A stretch of 35,603 bases of DNA, from assembly GCA_036276235.1 (NCBI GenBank), contig DATBDZ010000188.1, positions 1-35,603 of the forward strand. The letters run 5' to 3'. Position 1 is the stretch's first letter. Every line of letters starts with the position of its first letter. The position numbers and the translations under genes are program-made. The stretch comes from JANWHF01 sp036276235. Lineage in GTDB: Bacteria > Planctomycetota > Phycisphaerae > Tepidisphaerales > Tepidisphaeraceae. Under the pieces are notes generated by a model. That model saw only the letters and a list, made by a program, of their open reading frames with translations. It was not told the origin of the DNA and made no database searches. Positions 31,869 through 35,603 of this stretch are shown here, one piece after another.

Positions 31869-31976
31869 TGCGTGATGCGTGATGCGTAAGAAGGAGAATG
31901 CATTACGCATTACGCATTACGCATTACGCATTACGCATTACGCATTACGCATTACGCATCACGCATCACGCATTAC
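31869..31976. repeat. GCATTAC heptanucleotide array
   Basis: Eleven 7-bp units (31900-31976): eight GCATTAC, two GCATCAC and one GCATTAC. They are preceded by inverted units (GCGTGATGCGTGATGCGTAA, about 31871-31890), the reverse complement of the array's far end. It lies between the sulfur carrier and the NIL gene. Open frames through it translate to a repeating ITHYALR heptapeptide, which I regard as non-coding. Confidence 0.85.
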
Positions 31977-31990
31977 GTATTAGACCCACC

Positions 31991-32245
31991 ATGCCCGACT
32001 ACAGCCGCAAATACTGGTTCACCTTTCCCACCCGCACTCAGGTGGAGCAGCCGATCATTTGGCAGATGAGCCACAAATTTCCGGATGTCATGTTCGACAT
32101 CCGCCAGGCAAGCGTGCAGCACGAAATCGGCATCATGGCGGTCCTCCTCAGCGGAAAAGAAGCCGACGTGAAGGCTGCGGTTGAGTTTCTGCGGTCAAAA
32201 GGGTTGACGGTTGAGCCGATTGAGAAGAGCGTTGTTGAGGGGTAA
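31991..32245 (+). CDS. NIL-domain protein
   Basis: An 84-residue protein made of one NIL domain (ferredoxin-like fold, first described at the C-terminus of MetN-type methionine ABC transporters): YWFTFPTRTQVEQPIIWQMSHKFPDVMFDIRQASVQ, then GIMAVLLSGKEADVKAAVEFLRSKGLTVEPIE. Stand-alone NIL proteins next to MoaD-like carriers occur in clusters linked to homocysteine/methionine synthesis; here it probably binds methionine or a sulfur intermediate. The start is the MPDYSRK methionine; the longer frame upstream is only GCATTAC repeat. It is 10 bp ahead of a DUF4058 gene. Confidence 0.8.
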   Translation: MPDYSRKYWFTFPTRTQVEQPIIWQMSHKFPDVMFDIRQASVQHEIGIMAVLLSGKEADVKAAVEFLRSKGLTVEPIEKSVVEG

Positions 32246-32255
32246 GATTCGCCCC

Positions 32256-32915
32256 ATGCCAAGCCCATTTCCGGGGATGGATCCGTATCTTGAATTACCC
32301 GGAAATGACCACGATTTTGCCGCCCACTTCCGGGCTACTTTGAGCGAAAAACTTAACGAAGTTCTGCCCGACCAATTGGTGGCACGCCACAATGCCTGGG
32401 ACGACTACGTCGTTTACAACAACATTAAGGAGGAGGTGAAGGAGCGCTGGATCGAAATTCGAAAGGCCGGCAGCAGCGGCGTTCTTACCGTGATCGAGAT
32501 ACTGACCAGAGAGTATAAGACGGGCGAGTATTTCAGCGGATACGTTGGCCGACGCGGAGTTTGGTTGAGCCAACCGCTGCACCTGATCGAGCTGGACCTG
32601 TTTCTGGCGGGCCGGCATCACGCGCTGCGCAACGACGACGCCGTTCATTATTCAATCAACACCTATTCTCCAACGAGTTGGGGGACGCCGACGAGGCTAA
32701 CGTGGACCATCCGCGATCGATCGCCGCGCATGGCAATCCCATTCGGCGGCGAAAGTGTCAATATCGATTTGGCGGATGTCCTCAATACGTCTTATGACCG
32801 GGCAGGATACTCGTTCTCGACCGACTACCGTGCCGCGCTCAATCTACCGTTGTCCGACCAGGATCGCGAATGGGCGCGAACGATCGCCTTGACTGCGGTT
32901 GAACCTACGGCATAA
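32256..32915 (+). CDS. DUF4058 family protein
   Basis: A 219-residue cytoplasmic protein starting with the family signature MPSPFPGMDPYLE, followed by VLTVIEILTREYKTGEYFSGYVGRR (usually 'VIE.LSP.NK...Y..kR'), HLIELDLFLAGRHH and the end SVNIDLADVLNTSYDRAGYSFSTDYRA. The family is common in cyanobacteria and planctomycetes, has a restriction-endonuclease-like feel (E...E.DL), and has no established function. It is complete in length. The start at 32256 is chosen for the signature; an earlier in-frame ATG overlaps the NIL gene. Confidence 0.88.
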   Translation: MPSPFPGMDPYLELPGNDHDFAAHFRATLSEKLNEVLPDQLVARHNAWDDYVVYNNIKEEVKERWIEIRKAGSSGVLTVIEILTREYKTGEYFSGYVGRRGVWLSQPLHLIELDLFLAGRHHALRNDDAVHYSINTYSPTSWGTPTRLTWTIRDRSPRMAIPFGGESVNIDLADVLNTSYDRAGYSFSTDYRAALNLPLSDQDREWARTIALTAVEPTA

Positions 32916-33063
32916 TATTGCCGATAGAGAAGTAGCTGTTTTAGTCTGCACCTCGCGTTTTGAAGCCTTCCGTTTGACTTCCCGCCGTTGGATGCACTTT
33001 TGTTCACCCCATTTTGTGAAACGGGTGCCGTTGTACCTTTTTCCTGCTACTGTTTGCACACAA

Positions 33064-35421
33064 ATGTCCGAATTACAGACCCGTATTCTTTCTCACGTCA
33101 AGTCCGAGCAATACCGCCCTCAGCGTCCGCGCCGTTTGGCGCGGGAGCTGAATGTCGCCGACGAGCAGAGCTATCACGCCTTCCGCGATGCCCTGCGCGA
33201 GCTGATGCACGAAGGGCGCGTTGTCCTGGGCGCCGGCGGCACCATCGTGCTGCCGGGGCAATCCTCCTCGCGCAATGAATTTGTCGGCACCTATCGCCAA
33301 AACAAGCGCGGCTTTGGATTTGTCATCCCCACCGACCCCGCCAGCCATGAAGATCTCTACATTCCGCAGGGAGAGAACGGCGGCGCGATCACCGGCGATG
33401 TTGTCAAAGCCAAGATCACCAGCCGCGGGCAGCGCGATGGCAAAGCCATCTACACCGGCCGCATCGTCGAGGTCATTCAGCGATCGCAAAAACGTTTCGT
33501 CGGCACACTCACGCGCAAGGGATCTGATTGGAGCGTGTTGCCCGATGGGAACACGCTCACCGAAGCGATTCTCACGCCGGACGCCGCCGCCCGGAATATC
33601 CGGCCGGGGACGAAGGTCGTCGTCGAGCTGACCAGCTATCCCAATGAAGATGGCCGCCTCGCGCAGGGCGTCATCACCGAAGTGCTCGGCCAGGCCGGCG
33701 AGAAGGATGTCGATCTCCGCTCGATCATCATTCAGAAAGGCCTCCCCGAAATCTTCCCCGACGAAGTGCTCGCGCAAGCGCGGCAGGCGATCGACGCCTT
33801 CGACCCCGCCGAGGAGAAACGCCGCCGACTTGATCTGAGTGATCAGATCATCTGCACGATCGATCCGGTCGATGCCAAGGATTATGACGACGCGATCAGC
33901 CTGCGCCGGCTCGATGATGGCAACTGGCAGCTTGGCGTTCATATCGCCGATGTCTCGTATTTCGTCCCGCAAGGCTCCGCCCTCGATGAAGAAGCCTACA
34001 ACCGCGGCAACAGCACCTACTTCCCCGGCTTCGTCATCCCCATGTTGCCGGAGATCCTGAGCAACGGCGTTTGCTCGCTGCAGGAAGGCGTGCCGCGCCT
34101 TTGCAAGAGTGCGTTCATCACGTATGACCAGGACGCCAAGCCGATCTCGACGAAATTTGCCAACACCGTCATTCACAGCCGTAAGCGCCTTCGTTACGAA
34201 GAAGCGCAGGCGATCATCGATGGCGCGGATTCAATCCCGCATCCCGACGGCGCAAAGAAGCTTGACGATTATCCCACGGAAGTGATCGAGCTTTTGCGCG
34301 ACATGAATCATCTCGCGCGTCGGCTGCACAAGCGCCGCGGCGCGCAAGGGCAGATCGTGCTCGATTTGCCGCGCGTCAATCTGGTGCTCGATCAGGATGG
34401 GAAGGTGGTCGATGCCGTCCCTGAAGACCAGAGCTTCACGCACACGCTGATCGAAATGTTCATGGTCGAGGCCAATGAAGCCGTGGCGCGGCTCTTTGAC
34501 GGCAAGCAATTGCCCTTCATCCGCCGCACGCATCCCGAGCCGGATATGACCGACACCGAGCGCCTTCGCGCGTTCGTGCAGGTCTCCGGTTTTAAGCTCC
34601 CCAAAACGCTGGACCGCAAGGCAATCCAGTCGCTGCTGGCCACCGTGCGCGGCAAGCCCGAGTCGTACGCGATCAATCTCGCGATTCTCAAGAGCCTCAC
34701 CCGCGCCGAGTATTCCCCCGAGCCGATCGGCCACTTCGCGCTGGCCAGCGAGCATTATTGCCACTTCACGTCGCCGATTCGGCGTTACGCCGATCTCACG
34801 ATCCATCGCCTGCTTGATGCTTACTTTGCAGCGCGCGATGCGGAGGGCGGCCGCAAGGGCGCTCGCCGCGCGAAGCTCGAGCTGGATGACATACCATCTT
34901 TCGAAGATCTCGTGGAGATCGGCCGGCACATCAGCTTCACCGAGCGCCGTTCCGCCGACGCCGAGAGCGAGTTGCGGCAGGTCAAGCTGCTTGAGCTTTT
35001 GAGCCATCAGATCGGCGAAGAATACAACGGCGTCGTCACCGGCATCACCAACTTCGGCATCTTCATCCAGCTCGAGCGGTATCTGATCGAAGGCCTCATC
35101 CGCTACGAGAGCCTGATGGACGACTGGTGGGACGTAGACGCCCGCAACGGCTTCGTCCGCGGCCAACGCACCGGCACGCGAATCAACATCGGCGACGTCT
35201 GCAAGATTTACATCGTGAGAGTAGACACCGCCCGCCGCGAGCTCGATCTGGCGATCTCCGAGCTCGTGGGAAGAGGGAAAAAGCCTGTAGCGGCAACAGA
35301 AACTTCATCCCCCAAATCCAAAAGACCTCCCAAGCGAAACAAGCAGGATCTTCGCCGCCCGCCGCAACAACATCGCGGGCACAGCAAACCCAAAGGCCGC
35401 GGAAAACGCGGACGAAGATGA
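33064..35421 (+). CDS. rnr: Ribonuclease R
   Basis: A 785-residue 3'-5' exoribonuclease that degrades structured RNA. In order: an N-terminal winged-helix region, cold-shock domains (NEFVGTYRQNKRGFGFVIP, about 76-160), the RNB catalytic domain (about 260-590) with the Asp cluster IDPVDAKDYDDAIS near residue 266 that binds Mg2+ and the C-terminal marker HYCHFTSPIRRYADL, then an S1 domain (EYNGVVTGITNFGIFIQLE, about 650-735) and a basic Lys/Arg-rich tail (KPKGRGKRGRR). ATG 33064 (MSELQ) is preferred; a longer frame upstream lacks family similarity. Its 3' end is duplicated in inverse orientation at the window edge. Confidence 0.95.
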   Translation: MSELQTRILSHVKSEQYRPQRPRRLARELNVADEQSYHAFRDALRELMHEGRVVLGAGGTIVLPGQSSSRNEFVGTYRQNKRGFGFVIPTDPASHEDLYIPQGENGGAITGDVVKAKITSRGQRDGKAIYTGRIVEVIQRSQKRFVGTLTRKGSDWSVLPDGNTLTEAILTPDAAARNIRPGTKVVVELTSYPNEDGRLAQGVITEVLGQAGEKDVDLRSIIIQKGLPEIFPDEVLAQARQAIDAFDPAEEKRRRLDLSDQIICTIDPVDAKDYDDAISLRRLDDGNWQLGVHIADVSYFVPQGSALDEEAYNRGNSTYFPGFVIPMLPEILSNGVCSLQEGVPRLCKSAFITYDQDAKPISTKFANTVIHSRKRLRYEEAQAIIDGADSIPHPDGAKKLDDYPTEVIELLRDMNHLARRLHKRRGAQGQIVLDLPRVNLVLDQDGKVVDAVPEDQSFTHTLIEMFMVEANEAVARLFDGKQLPFIRRTHPEPDMTDTERLRAFVQVSGFKLPKTLDRKAIQSLLATVRGKPESYAINLAILKSLTRAEYSPEPIGHFALASEHYCHFTSPIRRYADLTIHRLLDAYFAARDAEGGRKGARRAKLELDDIPSFEDLVEIGRHISFTERRSADAESELRQVKLLELLSHQIGEEYNGVVTGITNFGIFIQLERYLIEGLIRYESLMDDWWDVDARNGFVRGQRTGTRINIGDVCKIYIVRVDTARRELDLAISELVGRGKKPVAATETSSPKSKRPPKRNKQDLRRPPQQHRGHSKPKGRGKRGRR

Positions 35422-35603
35422 TCTTAGAACCCTCTCCCCTGTACTCAGGGGAGAGGGTTGGGGTGAGGGGACAAACGCGTCAACTTGCGAACCGCGCTAT
35501 ATTGCGACCCGCTGTCCCCTCACCCTGCCCTCTCCCCTGAGTACAGGGGAGAGGGTTCTAAGATCATCTTCGTCCGCGTTTTCCGCGGCCTTTGGGTTTG
35601 CTG
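35382..35603. repeat. Long terminal inverted repeat including the rnr 3' end
   Basis: 35382-35457 is the exact reverse complement of 35528-35603 (76 bp). A further ~14 bp is shared with a 1-nt gap, around a ~57-nt centre. Inside lies a mini-hairpin CCCTCTCCCCTG/CAGGGGAGAGGG with TACT (35442-35445) or AGTA (35540-35543) at its tip, a member of the TACT-apex class. The outer 40 bp of the left arm is rnr coding sequence. The window stops within the right arm, so the full length is unknown. Confidence 0.85.

Noticed and set aside
31898..31990. N-terminal extension of the NIL protein (ITHYALR repeats)
   Set aside because: It is purely a translation of the GCATTAC array; the NIL domain starts at the later ATG.
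32899..33063. 55-residue N-terminal extension of RNase R
   Set aside because: It lacks similarity to RNase R N-termini and contains the probable promoter region; the MSELQ start fits the family.

Overview
The window looks like chromosomal DNA of a planctomycete, most likely class Phycisphaerae. The evidence is the company of families rather than any single marker: a DUF1549/DUF1553 cytochrome-type protein next to a Tat-exported DUF1501 protein, two pseudopilins with an H-X9-DG-like tail motif, a giant exported protein carrying a LEPR-like motif (EALEGRQLLSG), a DUF4159 protein, and a PadR/HAAS/S26-like pair. Coding DNA is GC-rich, with frequent TTG/GTG starts and weak Shine-Dalgarno sites. 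No rRNA, tRNA, CRISPR array or phage module was seen.

Layout. 1-2400: a LacI-type operator palindrome, a pseudopilin, and a PadR regulator overlapping a HAAS/S26 signal-peptidase-like membrane protein behind a clear promoter/operator. 2400-2911: a repeat-only stretch. 2912-7244: two divergent ECF sigma modules, sigma / zinc anti-sigma / Spy-CpxP-like on the minus strand and sigma / one-TM anti-sigma-like / PDZ protein on the plus strand. 7260-7826: a small membrane protein. 8051-9533: an IS110/IS1111-type insertion sequence. 9581-14660: an operon of DUF1553-type protein, orphan antitoxin-like protein and DUF1501 protein. 14795-15294: a free-standing EF-Tu domain-2-like protein and a short ORF. 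15293-20922: S49 peptidase, DUF4159 protein and STN-like protein. 21189-21707: a coiled-coil protein with a good terminator. 22455-29765: a ~2,430-residue exported mosaic protein. 30187-30984: a second pseudopilin. 31587-32245: a MoaD/ThiS-like sulfur carrier and a NIL-domain protein. 32256-35421: a DUF4058 protein and RNase R.

The most distinctive content lies between the genes. Many intergenic regions carry hairpin repeats. Several unrelated repeat families share the same apex tetranucleotide (TACT/AGTA) on different, covarying stems. The IS110-type element sits inside one of these palindromes: joining the sequence on either side of it restores the missing end of the hairpin. Its 3' non-coding tail is highly structured and has a hairpin loop sharing 8 nt with the element-target junction, which makes it a strong candidate guide (bridge/seek) RNA. 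A separate class of intergenic islands consists of short motifs iterated with 7-10 bp period. The last 222 bases form a long inverted repeat that includes the end of the RNase R gene, which may be an assembly fold-back.

The genes suggest a bacterium with heavy investment in the cell envelope: two extracytoplasmic stress modules, exported proteolysis (S49), surface and secretion proteins, plus sulfur-carrier-dependent amino acid synthesis and RNA turnover. All functions are assigned from motifs read by eye; no database search was run.
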